A stretch of 64,000 nucleotides of DNA from Bacillus sp. BGMRC 2118 (GTDB lineage: Bacteria > Bacillota > Bacilli > Bacillales > SA4), in NCBI GenBank assembly GCA_008364785.1, contig VTTJ01000011.1, positions 62,001 through 126,000 on the forward strand, written 5' to 3'. Below, in pieces: positions 40,934 to 49,797 of this stretch. A program made the translations under genes and the position numbers. Numbering within the stretch: the first letter of the stretch is position 1; every line of letters starts with the position of its first letter. Under the pieces are notes generated by a model. It saw only the letters and a program-made list of their open reading frames with translations, did no database searches and was not told the origin of the DNA.

Positions 40934-42153
40934 TGGATATCAAAGATATTCGTAGTCAATTTCCTATTTTGGATCAACAAGTAAACGGAAGACCACTTGT
41001 TTACCTTGATAGCGCTGCGACATCTCAAAAGCCAATTCGTGTTATTGAAGCTCTTGAAACATACTATAAGGAGTATAACTCCAACGTTCACCGTGGTGTT
41101 CATACGCTTGGTACTAGAGCAACTGATGGCTATGAAGGGGCAAGAGAAAAGGTAAGAAAATTTATTAACGCTACATCAATTGAAGAAGTGATTTTCACAC
41201 GTGGGACAACAACAGCATTAAACACAATTGCTCAAGGATATGCCCGTGAAAATCTTTCTGAAGGCGATGAAATTGTCATAACATATATGGAGCACCATGC
41301 AAACGTCATTCCTTGGCAACAAGTAGCAAGAAAAACAGGTGCAACATTGAAATATTTAGATCTACAAGAGGACGGCACGATCTCTTTAGATGAGGCAAGA
41401 AAAGTCATTACATCGAATACAAAAATTGTTTCAATCATGCATGTTTCTAACGTACTTGGTGTTATTAACCCTATTAAAGAATTAGCAAAAATTGCTCATG
41501 AAAATGGTGCAATCATGTGTGTGGATGGTGCTCAAAGCACACCACATATGAAGGTAGACGTACAAGACCTAGATTGTGATTTCTTTGCATTTTCTGGTCA
41601 CAAAATGTGTGGGCCTACTGGGATTGGGGTACTTTATGGGAAAAAGCATTTGTTAGAAAACATGGAGCCAGTTGAGTTTGGTGGAGAAATGATCGACTTT
41701 GTTCAACTTCATGAATCGACATGGAAAGAGCTTCCGTGGAAGTTTGAAGCAGGTACTCCGATTATAGGTGGCGCAATAGGTCTTGGAGCAGCAATTGATT
41801 TTCTAGAAGAAATTGGTCTAGATCAAATTAATGCCCATGATCAAAGGTTAGCGAAATATGCGTATGAACGCATGGCAGAAATCGAAGGGTTGCATATATA
41901 CGGTCCTAAAGAACGCACAGGACTTGTAACGTTTACGATTGATGACGTTCATCCACATGATGTAGCAACAGTTTTAGATGCAGAAGGAATTGCAGTTCGT
42001 GCTGGACATCACTGTGCACAGCCTTTAATGAGATGGTTAAAGGTTTCCGCTACAGCGAGAGCAAGTTTTTATCTGTACAATACTGAGGAAGAAATTGATG
42101 AGCTTGTCAAAGGGATCATCAAGACAAAGGAGTATTTTAGCAATGTCTTTTAA
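40933..42153 (+). CDS. sufS: Cysteine desulfurase SufS
   Basis: PLP enzyme of 406 aa that extracts sulfur from cysteine as persulfide. PLP Lys224 in AFSGHKMCGPTGIG; the persulfide-forming Cys361 in RAGHHCAQPLM on the short SufS-type loop. Group II desulfurase. Starts on the sufD stop codon and overlaps sufU by 11 nt, so the stoichiometry is likely set by coupling. Confidence 0.97.
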   Translation: MDIKDIRSQFPILDQQVNGRPLVYLDSAATSQKPIRVIEALETYYKEYNSNVHRGVHTLGTRATDGYEGAREKVRKFINATSIEEVIFTRGTTTALNTIAQGYARENLSEGDEIVITYMEHHANVIPWQQVARKTGATLKYLDLQEDGTISLDEARKVITSNTKIVSIMHVSNVLGVINPIKELAKIAHENGAIMCVDGAQSTPHMKVDVQDLDCDFFAFSGHKMCGPTGIGVLYGKKHLLENMEPVEFGGEMIDFVQLHESTWKELPWKFEAGTPIIGGAIGLGAAIDFLEEIGLDQINAHDQRLAKYAYERMAEIEGLHIYGPKERTGLVTFTIDDVHPHDVATVLDAEGIAVRAGHHCAQPLMRWLKVSATARASFYLYNTEEEIDELVKGIIKTKEYFSNVF

Positions 42154-42580
42154 TAATTTAGATACTCTGTACCGTCAAGTGATTATGGATCATTATAAAA
42201 ATCCTAGAAATAAAGGTACACTAGATGGAGAAAATATCTCAATCGATATGAATAACCCAACTTGTGGAGACCGCATTCAACTTCAATTGAAAATTGAAGA
42301 TGGAAAAGTCTCAGATGTTAAATTTGATGGAGAAGGCTGCTCAATTTCCTTATCTTCTGCCTCAATGATGACACAAGCCATTAAAGGGCAATCAATAGAA
42401 ACTGCTTTAAAATTGTCAAAAATCTTTTCGGACATAATGCAAAGTAAGGAATATGATGATACGATAGATCTAGGCGATATTGAAGCCTTACAAGGTGTCT
42501 CCAAGTTCCCGGCACGTATCAAATGCGCAACGTTAGCTTGGAAAGCCATGGAAAAAGGGATACACAGTCAAGAACAATAA
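42143..42580 (+). CDS. sufU: Zinc-dependent sulfur acceptor SufU
   Basis: 145-residue partner of SufS that accepts the persulfide. Zinc ligands Cys41 (NPTCGDRI), Asp43, Cys66 (GEGCSIS) and Cys128 (IKCATL) are all present, which distinguishes SufU from IscU scaffold proteins together with the insert between Cys66 and Cys128. The start inside sufS, 10 nt after AAGGAG, gives the family's MSFNNLDxLYRQVIMDHY beginning. Confidence 0.97.
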   Translation: MSFNNLDTLYRQVIMDHYKNPRNKGTLDGENISIDMNNPTCGDRIQLQLKIEDGKVSDVKFDGEGCSISLSSASMMTQAIKGQSIETALKLSKIFSDIMQSKEYDDTIDLGDIEALQGVSKFPARIKCATLAWKAMEKGIHSQEQ

Positions 42581-42604
42581 GTGGGAATGCTTTAGCATTT
42601 CCAC
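42581..42604 (+). other. Intergenic hairpin between sufU and sufB
   Basis: Stem GTGGGAATGC / GCATTTCCAC (one G-U), loop TTTA, starting right after the sufU stop and with no T-tract. Probably an RNA-processing or stability element that sets sufB level. Confidence 0.6.
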
Positions 42605-42624
42605 TCGAAATGGAGGGTTCGATT

Positions 42625-44022
42625 ATGGCAAAAAAAATGCCTGATATCGGTGACTATAAATACGGTTTTGCGGATAAAGACGTTTCCATTTTCCGTTCTA
42701 AGCGTGGTTTGACGAAAGAGATCGTTGAAGAAATTTCTCGTATGAAATCAGAACCACAATGGATGTTAGATTTCCGTTTAAAATCTTTAGAACAGTTTTA
42801 CAAAATGCCAATGCCTCAATGGGGCGGAGATATGGCAAGCTTAAACTTCGATGAAATTACGTACTATGTAAAGCCATCTGAAGCAACTCAACGCTCTTGG
42901 GATGAAGTTCCTGAAGAAATCAAAGCTACATTCGATAAGCTCGGAATTCCAGAAGCAGAGCAAAAATACCTTGCTGGTGTTTCTGCACAATATGAATCAG
43001 AGGTTGTTTACCACAACATGCAAGAGGATCTTGAAGCGCTAGGTATAGTATTTAAAGATACAGATACAGCGTTAAAGGAGAATGAAGACATCTTCCGTGA
43101 GCACTTCGGGAAGGTAATCCCTCCAACTGACAACAAGTTCTCTGCATTGAACTCTGCAGTATGGTCTGGTGGATCATTCATTTACGTACCTAAAGGAGTA
43201 AAAGTAGACACTCCGTTGCAAGCTTACTTCCGTATTAACTCAGAAAATATGGGTCAGTTTGAACGTACTTTAATTATCGTAGACGAAGGTGCTCACGTAC
43301 ACTACGTTGAAGGTTGTACAGCACCCGTATATACAACGAACTCACTTCATAGTGCAGTAGTTGAAATCATCATTAAAAAAGGTGCATATTGCCGTTACAC
43401 AACCATCCAAAACTGGGCAAACAACGTATATAACTTAGTTACAAAGCGTGCAGTTTGTGAAGCGAATGCGACAATGGAATGGATTGATGGTAACATTGGA
43501 TCTAAATTAACGATGAAATACCCTGCAGTTATTCTAAAGGGTGAAGGTGCTCGTGGTATGACATTATCAATTGCCCTAGCAGGTAAAGGTCAGCACCAAG
43601 ATGCTGGAGCGAAAATGCTTCACTTAGCACCAAATACTTCATCAACAATTGTATCAAAATCGATTTCTAAGCAAGGCGGAAAAGTAACATACCGTGGTAT
43701 CGTTCACTTCGGCCGTAATGCAGATGGCGCGCGCTCTAACATCGAGTGTGATACTTTAATCATGGATAACGAATCAACTTCGGATACAATTCCATATAAC
43801 GAAATCTTAAATGATAACATTTCACTTGAACACGAAGCGAAAGTATCGAAGGTTTCAGAAGAACAATTATTCTACCTCATGAGCCGTGGTATTTCCGAGC
43901 AAGAAGCAACAGAAATGATCGTAATGGGCTTCATCGAGCCATTTACAAAAGAACTTCCAATGGAATACGCAGTAGAGATGAACCGCCTCATCAAGTTCGA
44001 AATGGAAGGGTCTATTGGATAA
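42625..44022 (+). CDS. sufB: Fe-S cluster assembly protein SufB
   Basis: 465-residue scaffold subunit on which the nascent cluster forms with SufC and SufD. Motifs: SGGSFIYVPKGVKVDTPLQA, VHYVEGCTAPVYTTNSLHSA, RSNIECDTLIMDNESTSDT (containing the conserved Cys region) and LFYLMSRGISEQEA. Longer frame upstream ignored because TGGAGGG precedes this ATG. Last gene of the operon. Confidence 0.97.
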   Translation: MAKKMPDIGDYKYGFADKDVSIFRSKRGLTKEIVEEISRMKSEPQWMLDFRLKSLEQFYKMPMPQWGGDMASLNFDEITYYVKPSEATQRSWDEVPEEIKATFDKLGIPEAEQKYLAGVSAQYESEVVYHNMQEDLEALGIVFKDTDTALKENEDIFREHFGKVIPPTDNKFSALNSAVWSGGSFIYVPKGVKVDTPLQAYFRINSENMGQFERTLIIVDEGAHVHYVEGCTAPVYTTNSLHSAVVEIIIKKGAYCRYTTIQNWANNVYNLVTKRAVCEANATMEWIDGNIGSKLTMKYPAVILKGEGARGMTLSIALAGKGQHQDAGAKMLHLAPNTSSTIVSKSISKQGGKVTYRGIVHFGRNADGARSNIECDTLIMDNESTSDTIPYNEILNDNISLEHEAKVSKVSEEQLFYLMSRGISEQEATEMIVMGFIEPFTKELPMEYAVEMNRLIKFEMEGSIG

Positions 44023-44034
44023 CCTATAATTATG

Positions 44035-44063
44035 AAAAACCAGTCACTTGTGGCTGGTTTTTT
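44035..44063 (+). terminator. Intrinsic terminator of the suf operon
   Basis: Stem AAAAACCAGTCAC / GTGGCTGGTTTTT (one G-U) followed by T. Confidence 0.9.
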
Positions 44064-44160
44064 CTTGAATCATATTTTTTTTTCGAATAGAATGTTGTTT
44101 CTTTGTTTTATTTAGTACCAGGTAGCCACAATGTTTTCGAAAAATCGTCTTGTTCATAAC

Positions 44161-44260
44161 TATTCCTTCACGTTTGTAAGAATTCTTACAAGTATGGAGA
44201 AAACCCCTTCAAGAACGGAATCTATTCCTACAACTTTTAAAGAAATTCCTTCACCTTGTC
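44161..44260 (-). repeat. Degenerate ~21-nt array, GTTGTAGGAAT / GTGAAGGAAT family (copy 3)
   Basis: On the minus strand: GTGAAGGAAT, GTTGTAGGAAT, CTTGAAGGGG, CTTGTAAGAAT and GTGAAGGAAT, spaced 20, 21, 21 and 21 nt. Same family as downstream of trhO and yusE. It lies about 100 nt after the suf terminator. Non-coding. Confidence 0.75.
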
Positions 44261-44371
44261 CCTAAATCACTACACCCCCACCTCATCACAAACCATACTA
44301 TTTTCTTAATTCTTCAACATACGTTATGATAGTCTATATCCGAGACAACCTTATAAAAGGAGTTACGTTAC

Positions 44372-45217
44372 ATGATTTACATAGGAGTTACAGGGTGGGG
44401 AGATCATGATTCCCTTTATGAACAGCCAACCTCTCCGCGCGACAAACTGCAAGTATATGCTAGTCACTTTCCAATCGTAGAAGTGGATGCATCCTTTTAT
44501 GCGATCCAACCACGAAGAAATATAGAAAAATGGATTCGAGATACGCCGGTGTCATTTCAATTTATCGTCAAGGCATATCAGGGAATGACAGGGCATTTAC
44601 GTGGAGACATTCCGTTTGAATCACTAGATGAAATGTTTGAGGCATTTTTACAAACTGCCTATCTATATAAGGAACATCAAAAACTGGCTATGGTATTATT
44701 TCAATTTCCACCATGGTTTGATTGTACAAAAGAAAATGTAGCCTATTTGCGTTACTGTAAAAAGAAGATGGAAGATATTCCGTGTGCACTTGAATTTCGA
44801 CATCAGTCATGGTTTTCAGAGCGGATGAGGGATAAAACACTACAATTCATGAAGGACGAAGGTTGGATTCACAGTATATGTGATGAACCTCAGGCTGGTG
44901 AAGGGTCAATACCGGCAGTGATACAGGCATCTTCAAATGAAAAGACACTCATTCGCATGCATGGACGAAATGTTCACGGCTGGACAAAACCCAAGGAAGG
45001 AAACTGGCGTGAAGTGCGATACCTATATCGATATAACGAGAAGGAACTAAATGAATGGATTCAACATGTGACGGAATTAATGAAGCAAAGTAACGATATA
45101 TATCTATTATTCAACAATAATTCTGGTGGGGACGCAGCAGACAATGCAAAGCAATTTATTGAAATGCTAGGACTTGAATATACAGGCCTTGCACCAAAGC
45201 AACTCAACTTATTTTAA
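44372..45217 (+). CDS. yunF: DUF72 family protein YunF
   Basis: 281-residue TIM-barrel-like protein of the DUF72 family, function unknown. Characteristic opening MIYIGVTGWGDHDSLY, EVDASFYAIQPRRNIEKW, CALEFRHQSWF and LFNNNSGGDAADNA near the end, where DUF72 proteins have FNNH/N-type residues. Precedes yunD as in B. subtilis order but without yunE. RBS AAAAGGAG. Confidence 0.88.
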   Translation: MIYIGVTGWGDHDSLYEQPTSPRDKLQVYASHFPIVEVDASFYAIQPRRNIEKWIRDTPVSFQFIVKAYQGMTGHLRGDIPFESLDEMFEAFLQTAYLYKEHQKLAMVLFQFPPWFDCTKENVAYLRYCKKKMEDIPCALEFRHQSWFSERMRDKTLQFMKDEGWIHSICDEPQAGEGSIPAVIQASSNEKTLIRMHGRNVHGWTKPKEGNWREVRYLYRYNEKELNEWIQHVTELMKQSNDIYLLFNNNSGGDAADNAKQFIEMLGLEYTGLAPKQLNLF

Positions 45218-45243
45218 TGGAGTTATCCATTACGGGGTGGAAT

Positions 45244-46632
45244 ATGAAGAAGATTCACTTATATCACACTAATGACTTACATAGTCATTTTAATCAATGG
45301 CCAAAAGTGGCACAATTCATAAAAGAACGTCGAGCACATCATGAATTAAGCGGTGAAGAGATGCTGCTATTGGATATTGGAGATCATATGGACCGCTTTC
45401 ATCCAATTACAGAGGCAACACGAGGAAGAGCGAATGTACAGTTAATGAATGAACTGGAATATGATTTTGTGACAATCGGTAATAACGAGGGAATTACATT
45501 AGCTCATGAGGAACTTGATGAATTGTATGAAGAAGGTTCTTTTCAAGTATTGGTGGGGAATTTATTGGATTCAGATCGAGAAGTACCGAAATGGGCAAAC
45601 AGGTACTCCATCCATCAAACAGAATCAGGAGTAAATGTGGGAATTATCGGGGTGACAGTACCATTTCAAAAGTTTTATGAGCTATTGAACTGGCATGTAT
45701 TGAATCCGCTTGAGGAACTGCCGAAACTTATTCAGGAAGTGAAGAATCAAGGTGCAGATTTGGTCATACTGCTATCTCATTTAGGAATCAGTGATGATGA
45801 GAAAATTGCAAGAGAAATCGAAGGAATCGACGTGATATTGGGAGCACATACCCACCATTTACTACCTGATGGTAGCCAAGTAAATCAGACACTCCTTTGC
45901 GGGGCAGGTAAGTTCGGAATGAACATTGGTCATGTTGAAATGTGCATTCATCCAACAAATAAGATACAGGTTCAAGCAACTGTTCATTCTGTTGAAGAGA
46001 CAAGTGAATGTCCTGATACAGTAAAGTTAATAGAAAAAGAATTAAATCATGCACATGAGATTTTAAACCAACGAGTAGCATATCTCGATAAGCCACTCCA
46101 TGTGGATTGGTTTGAAGAATCACCTTTTCCGAAGCTTCTAGCAGAAGCGATTAGAGAATGGTGCGGGGCAGACATTGGAATGATTTGTTCGGGTCTACTT
46201 TTGGATTCTTTAGAAAAAGGGAATGTTACACTTGGGGACCTTCATCGTGTTTGTCCACACCCTATTAATCCTTGTTTGGTCGTACTTGAAGGTGATGAAC
46301 TGAAAGAAATCATTCTTCATGCTGCAACATCTGAAATGGAACAGCTACGCATGAAAGGCTTTGGATTTAGAGGAGAAGTAATCGGTAAGATGATTTACGA
46401 TGGAGTAGAAATTGAAACAAAAAGTCTAGAAGATGGTAAAGAACATGTTACCTCCATATTTATCAATGGACAACGCATACACCCCAAAAAGGAATATCGG
46501 ATTGCGACCCTGGATATGTTCACGTTTGGCTCCTTGTTTCCTGAAATTTCACATGCAACGAATAAAAAATACTACCTGCCTGAAATGCTTCGTGACCTTT
46601 TAAAATGGAAATTATCACGTATGCAGGAATAA
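45244..46632 (+). CDS. yunD: 5'-nucleotidase-like metallophosphatase YunD
   Basis: 462-residue two-domain enzyme: calcineurin-like metallophosphatase (about 1-260; HTNDLHSHF, LDIGDHMD, GNNEG, LLSHLG, GAHTHH supply metal ligands) and 5'-nucleotidase C-terminal domain (about 290-440). No signal peptide, so cytoplasmic, unlike most UshA proteins. GNNEG replaces the usual GNHE/D. The ATG with GGGGTGGA upstream is preferred to the start that abuts the yunF stop. Confidence 0.9.
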   Translation: MKKIHLYHTNDLHSHFNQWPKVAQFIKERRAHHELSGEEMLLLDIGDHMDRFHPITEATRGRANVQLMNELEYDFVTIGNNEGITLAHEELDELYEEGSFQVLVGNLLDSDREVPKWANRYSIHQTESGVNVGIIGVTVPFQKFYELLNWHVLNPLEELPKLIQEVKNQGADLVILLSHLGISDDEKIAREIEGIDVILGAHTHHLLPDGSQVNQTLLCGAGKFGMNIGHVEMCIHPTNKIQVQATVHSVEETSECPDTVKLIEKELNHAHEILNQRVAYLDKPLHVDWFEESPFPKLLAEAIREWCGADIGMICSGLLLDSLEKGNVTLGDLHRVCPHPINPCLVVLEGDELKEIILHAATSEMEQLRMKGFGFRGEVIGKMIYDGVEIETKSLEDGKEHVTSIFINGQRIHPKKEYRIATLDMFTFGSLFPEISHATNKKYYLPEMLRDLLKWKLSRMQE

Positions 46633-46686
46633 TGCACAGAATCCTTTCCTTTTCATAAGATGTAGAGAGGAAAGGGGTGTGAAAAG

Positions 46687-46989
46687 ATGGTAACAATGAC
46701 ACCAATTATAATAGATGGTCACCAGTTCACAGCCATCACTGTGAAGCTACCAAAGACGAATTTTATGGCGGTGACAACTGAAAAGGGATATATTATGTGT
46801 GGCGCTCTTGATGTTGCTTTATTAAATGAGAAACTGAAGGACCGTGGGATTGTTGCAGGAAGAGCAGTAGGGGTACGAACAATCGAACAACTTCTTGAAG
46901 CTCCTCTTGAATCAGTGACATACGAAGCAGAGAACTTAGGAATTAACGTAGGGACACTCGGCAAAGATGCCCTTATTAAAATGCTCTAA
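46687..46989 (+). CDS. yunC: YunC (DUF1805)
   Basis: 100-residue protein of the DUF1805 family, of known fold but unknown role. The KGYIMCGALDVALLNEKLKD and GRAVGVRTIEQLLEAPL segments are the family core. Gene order yunD-yunC (inverted in B. subtilis numbering) supports it. AAGGGGTG is 9 nt before the ATG; part of that region (AGGAAAGG) can pair with CCTTTCCT upstream. Confidence 0.9.
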   Translation: MVTMTPIIIDGHQFTAITVKLPKTNFMAVTTEKGYIMCGALDVALLNEKLKDRGIVAGRAVGVRTIEQLLEAPLESVTYEAENLGINVGTLGKDALIKML

Positions 46990-47016
46990 ACTTTCGAAAG
47001 TTTTATATATGAAATG

Positions 47017-47043
47017 AACCTGTCAAAGTAAATTTGACAGGTT
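47017..47043 (+). terminator. Hairpin after yunC
   Basis: Perfect 11-bp stem AACCTGTCAAA / TTTGACAGGTT, loop GTAAA; only an interrupted T-tract follows, so a weak terminator. Confidence 0.6.
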
Positions 47044-47129
47044 TCGTCATTTTTCGTCATAAATGAACTTACAATTTCTATCACATGATATATACTATAG
47101 ATATCTGAACTTTGAATAAGGGGACTGAA

Positions 47130-48224
47130 ATGAAACTAGTTGCAACTACTTCCATTAAACCTGGTACAACGTTAAGTAAGGCGATCAAGAACCAAAAGGG
47201 ACAAGTTCTTATTAATGAGGGTGTGCCGTTAACAGAAAGAATGATTATGCGTCTTCTAGATTACCGAATCTCGTTCGTTTATATCGATGAAGAAAAAACA
47301 AAAGATATTGAAGCTAAAGGTACGATTAGCGATGAAACGTATAGCAAAGCAATTCAAACCATTGAGAACACATTTAACGAGTTAAAATCAGAAGGTGGAA
47401 TGACAAACTCTTTTGTCATTGAAAAAGCGACGAAACAGTTTACTGACGTGATTCAGTCAGTCTTGTCTGAATTAAAGGGAAATGAAGAATTATTCACTCT
47501 TCTAAGTAATGTAATAGTTCATGATCATTATATTTTTACTCATTCATTTAACGTAACGTTATATTCTCTAGCTATTGGAATTAAGTTAAATTTAAGTGAG
47601 AAACAATTAGAGGCATTAGGTCTTGGTGCCTTATTACATGATGTAGGGAAAATGCTAATACCTCATGACATCCTATTGAAGCCGGGAAAATTATCAATGG
47701 AAGAATATGAAATGGTTAAAAAACATACAACGGATGGATTTAATTTGCTAAGGAATTTACCGAATGTACCATTGACGGCAGCTCACTGCGCTCTGCAACA
47801 CCATGAACGACTTGATGGTTCAGGGTATCCACGTGGGATAAGTGGGGATGAGATACACCTATTTGGAAAAATTCTGGCAGTAGCAGATGTCTTTGATGCG
47901 GTAACAACGAACCGTGTATACAGGCAAGCCATGCTTCCGCATGAAGGACTGGAGATATTATATGGCGGTACTGGTATACACTTTGATCCCAAAATGGTGG
48001 AAGCATTCCGAAATGCTGTTGCGATCTATCCGGTAGGTTTGTCTGTTACGTTTAATGATGGTAGAACGGGAATTGTTTCAACACAAAATCCTGGATATTG
48101 TGATCGCCCAATCGTAAGAATTTTAGAAGAAAATGGTGTAGAAGTTGAACCGTATGAGGTAGATCTAAAAGAGGACCTTGGTGTTATGATTACCAAATGT
48201 AGCTTAGAAGCAGAATCAGCATAG
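47130..48224 (+). CDS. HD-GYP domain cyclic-di-GMP phosphodiesterase
   Basis: 364-residue protein. The N-terminal 60 residues are a DUF3391-like region with GTTLSKAIKNQKGQVLINEG; the HD-GYP domain spans about 125-305 with HS..LLHDVGK (His170-Asp171), QHHERLDGSGYPRG (GYP at 232-234), FGKILAVADVFDAV. All metal-binding HD-GYP residues look intact, so hydrolysis of c-di-GMP is expected. C-terminal 60 residues form a small beta domain. ATG follows AAGGGGA. Confidence 0.9.
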   Translation: MKLVATTSIKPGTTLSKAIKNQKGQVLINEGVPLTERMIMRLLDYRISFVYIDEEKTKDIEAKGTISDETYSKAIQTIENTFNELKSEGGMTNSFVIEKATKQFTDVIQSVLSELKGNEELFTLLSNVIVHDHYIFTHSFNVTLYSLAIGIKLNLSEKQLEALGLGALLHDVGKMLIPHDILLKPGKLSMEEYEMVKKHTTDGFNLLRNLPNVPLTAAHCALQHHERLDGSGYPRGISGDEIHLFGKILAVADVFDAVTTNRVYRQAMLPHEGLEILYGGTGIHFDPKMVEAFRNAVAIYPVGLSVTFNDGRTGIVSTQNPGYCDRPIVRILEENGVEVEPYEVDLKEDLGVMITKCSLEAESA

Positions 48225-48226
48225 CG

Positions 48227-48258
48227 AAAAGCAATGGACAATTTGTTCATTGCTTTTT
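48227..48258 (+). terminator. Intrinsic terminator of the HD-GYP gene
   Basis: Stem AAAAGCAATG / CATTGCTTTT followed by T. Mobile element copy B is inserted 10 nt beyond it. Confidence 0.88.
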
Positions 48259-48268
48259 CATTTAATTA

Positions 48269-48451
48269 GGATGATTTCATATACACTGTTGCTTTCTAGT
48301 AATAATCCCAAAAGCCGGATTTTTACCTAGTACCTAGATACTTCTATACAGAAAGAGAGTTGCTCTTTTCTAATCCAACCTCAATTTGCTAGTAAAGCTG
48401 GTTGTACACTCAGAATAATTGAACCAATAGCAACAAGTTTTAAAAAGAGCC
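48269..48451 (+). mobile_element. MITE-like element, copy B (183 bp), perfect 8-bp target duplication
   Basis: Flanked on both sides by TTTAATTA. Right end ..AAGTTTTAAAAAGAGCC; left end GGATGATTTCATATACACTG. The interior is about 80% alike to copy A: AGTAATAATCCCAAAAGC, GGATTTTTACC, AGATACTTCTATACA, GAGTTGCTCTTTTCTAATCC. No ORF. Confidence 0.9.
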
Positions 48452-48531
48452 TTTAATTACTATCTATAAATCCTTTTATCAAAGAGAACAATAAACCAGT
48501 ACTTCAATGAAGAAAGAGGGGGAACGAAAAA

Positions 48532-49074
48532 ATGAAAATTTACGTGTTGCATTCCAGTATGTTTGGTCATACAGAGGTTCTAGGTACTGCCGTTGCGGAT
48601 GGTGCTCGTGAAGTACAAGGAGCAGAAGTAATTTATAAATCAGTTGACGATATAGAGCCGGAAGAGCTTAATGAAGCTGCAGGCATTATTTGGGGCTCTG
48701 GAGGAGTATTTGGTGAACCTAATGTGAAGATGTCAACCTTCTTTTCAAAGTTAGGTTATGCATGGTTCACAGGTGCCTTGCAAGGAAAGGTTGGCGGTGT
48801 ATTTGCAACGACGACTACCCAACATGGTGGCGTTGAGAACGTTTGTCGTGCCTTGCAAACACCGATGTTTCATCATGGAATGATTGTTGTTTCAAATACA
48901 GGAGCAATTACTCCCGAGAGATCTCAGTATGGTTGTCCTTATGGTGCGGTAGCAGTGGTTCCGACTGAGGAATCAAAAGAAGCTCCAATGAACAAACCAA
49001 ACGATACAGAAATGCAACTGGCAAGAGAATATGGAAAATTAGTTGCAGAGACAGCAGTAAAACTATATAAATAA
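48532..49074 (+). CDS. Flavodoxin-like NAD(P)H-quinone oxidoreductase family protein (WrbA-like)
   Basis: 180-residue flavodoxin-fold protein. The FMN phosphate loop is HSSMFGHTEVLG near the N-terminus (about 7-18), followed by the WGSGGVFGEPNVKM and FATTTTQHGGVENV segments that match WrbA-type quinone reductases. RBS AAAGAGGGGG. Flanked on both sides by mobile elements B and E, so it is an isolated unit. Physiological acceptor unknown. Confidence 0.85.
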   Translation: MKIYVLHSSMFGHTEVLGTAVADGAREVQGAEVIYKSVDDIEPEELNEAAGIIWGSGGVFGEPNVKMSTFFSKLGYAWFTGALQGKVGGVFATTTTQHGGVENVCRALQTPMFHHGMIVVSNTGAITPERSQYGCPYGAVAVVPTEESKEAPMNKPNDTEMQLAREYGKLVAETAVKLYK

Positions 49075-49080
49075 ACAATA

Positions 49081-49113
49081 AAAAGTAACACAGTTGCTGC
49101 TGTGTTACTTTTT
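49081..49113 (+). terminator. Intrinsic terminator of the flavodoxin-like gene
   Basis: Perfect stem AAAGTAACACAG / CTGTGTTACTTT, loop TTGCTG, T-run. Its tail TACTTTTT is the duplicated target of mobile element copy E; before insertion it probably also served the convergent tetR gene. Confidence 0.9.
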
Positions 49114-49192
49114 GGTTGTTTTCGTATAGATTGCTTTGCTTAAAGATCTCCAAAAAATTGAATTACTAGCAACAAAGTTTTAGAAACAAGTC
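49114..49192 (+). mobile_element. MITE-like element, copy E (79 bp, internally deleted), perfect 8-bp target duplication
   Basis: Left GGTTGTTTTCGTATAGATTG and right CAAAGTTTTAGAAACAAGTC match the ends of copy A; the middle is lost. Flanked on both sides by TACTTTTT. The right end supplies the last base of the tetR stop codon. Confidence 0.88.
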
Positions 49193-49797
49193 TACTTTTT
49201 CAATAATACATTCTCTAAATAGAAAATTAAGGCATCCACTTGACCGTCAATGTCCATGATAGATTTACCGCCAAAGCAATGATACAAAAGGAGACCATCT
49301 TGAACATTTAATACAAAGTCGGTTATTGCAGTGATGGATTGACGTGGATGAAATTCTCCTCGCCTTACTCCTTCTTCAAGAAGCTCATTATATAATTTAC
49401 GCCATTTTATAGAACGGTTTAAAATATAGGACAATCGCTCTTCGTCACGCCATCCATTTACACTGTACTCAAATTGCACAGCTCCGAAGTTGGGTATTGA
49501 TATATTTCGATAGCCTTCAACAATCTCTAAAATAGCATTCCAGATGGGGACGTCTGATTGAATGATATCCCGTAATGTATGGAGGTTTTCTTGATCTCCA
49601 AGATCTACAATTTCACGATACATTTCCTCTGTGCTTGAAAAGTATTGATACACTCCGCCACGACTTAATCCACTTTTATCAACGATGTCCTTCATCGTCG
49701 TTGACTCAAATCCCTTTTCAATAAATACTTCACGAGCAACTTGCAAAAGTTCTAACTTACGATTTTCTTTATATTCCTCCGTCACTTTCGGTGACAT
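49192..49797 (-). CDS. TetR-family transcriptional repressor
   Basis: 201-residue regulator. The helix-turn-helix is at about 25-60 (GFESTTMKDIVDKSGLSRGG then VYQYFSS), followed by a ligand-binding helical domain. It is the second gene of an operon with an MFS pump and overlaps it by 29 nt. Paired operators at the pump promoter fit autoregulation. The stop codon TAG is completed by the inserted mobile element; the uninterrupted sequence would give TAA at the same place, so the protein is unchanged. Confidence 0.9.
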   Translation of the reverse strand: MSPKVTEEYKENRKLELLQVAREVFIEKGFESTTMKDIVDKSGLSRGGVYQYFSSTEEMYREIVDLGDQENLHTLRDIIQSDVPIWNAILEIVEGYRNISIPNFGAVQFEYSVNGWRDEERLSYILNRSIKWRKLYNELLEEGVRRGEFHPRQSITAITDFVLNVQDGLLLYHCFGGKSIMDIDGQVDALIFYLENVLLKK

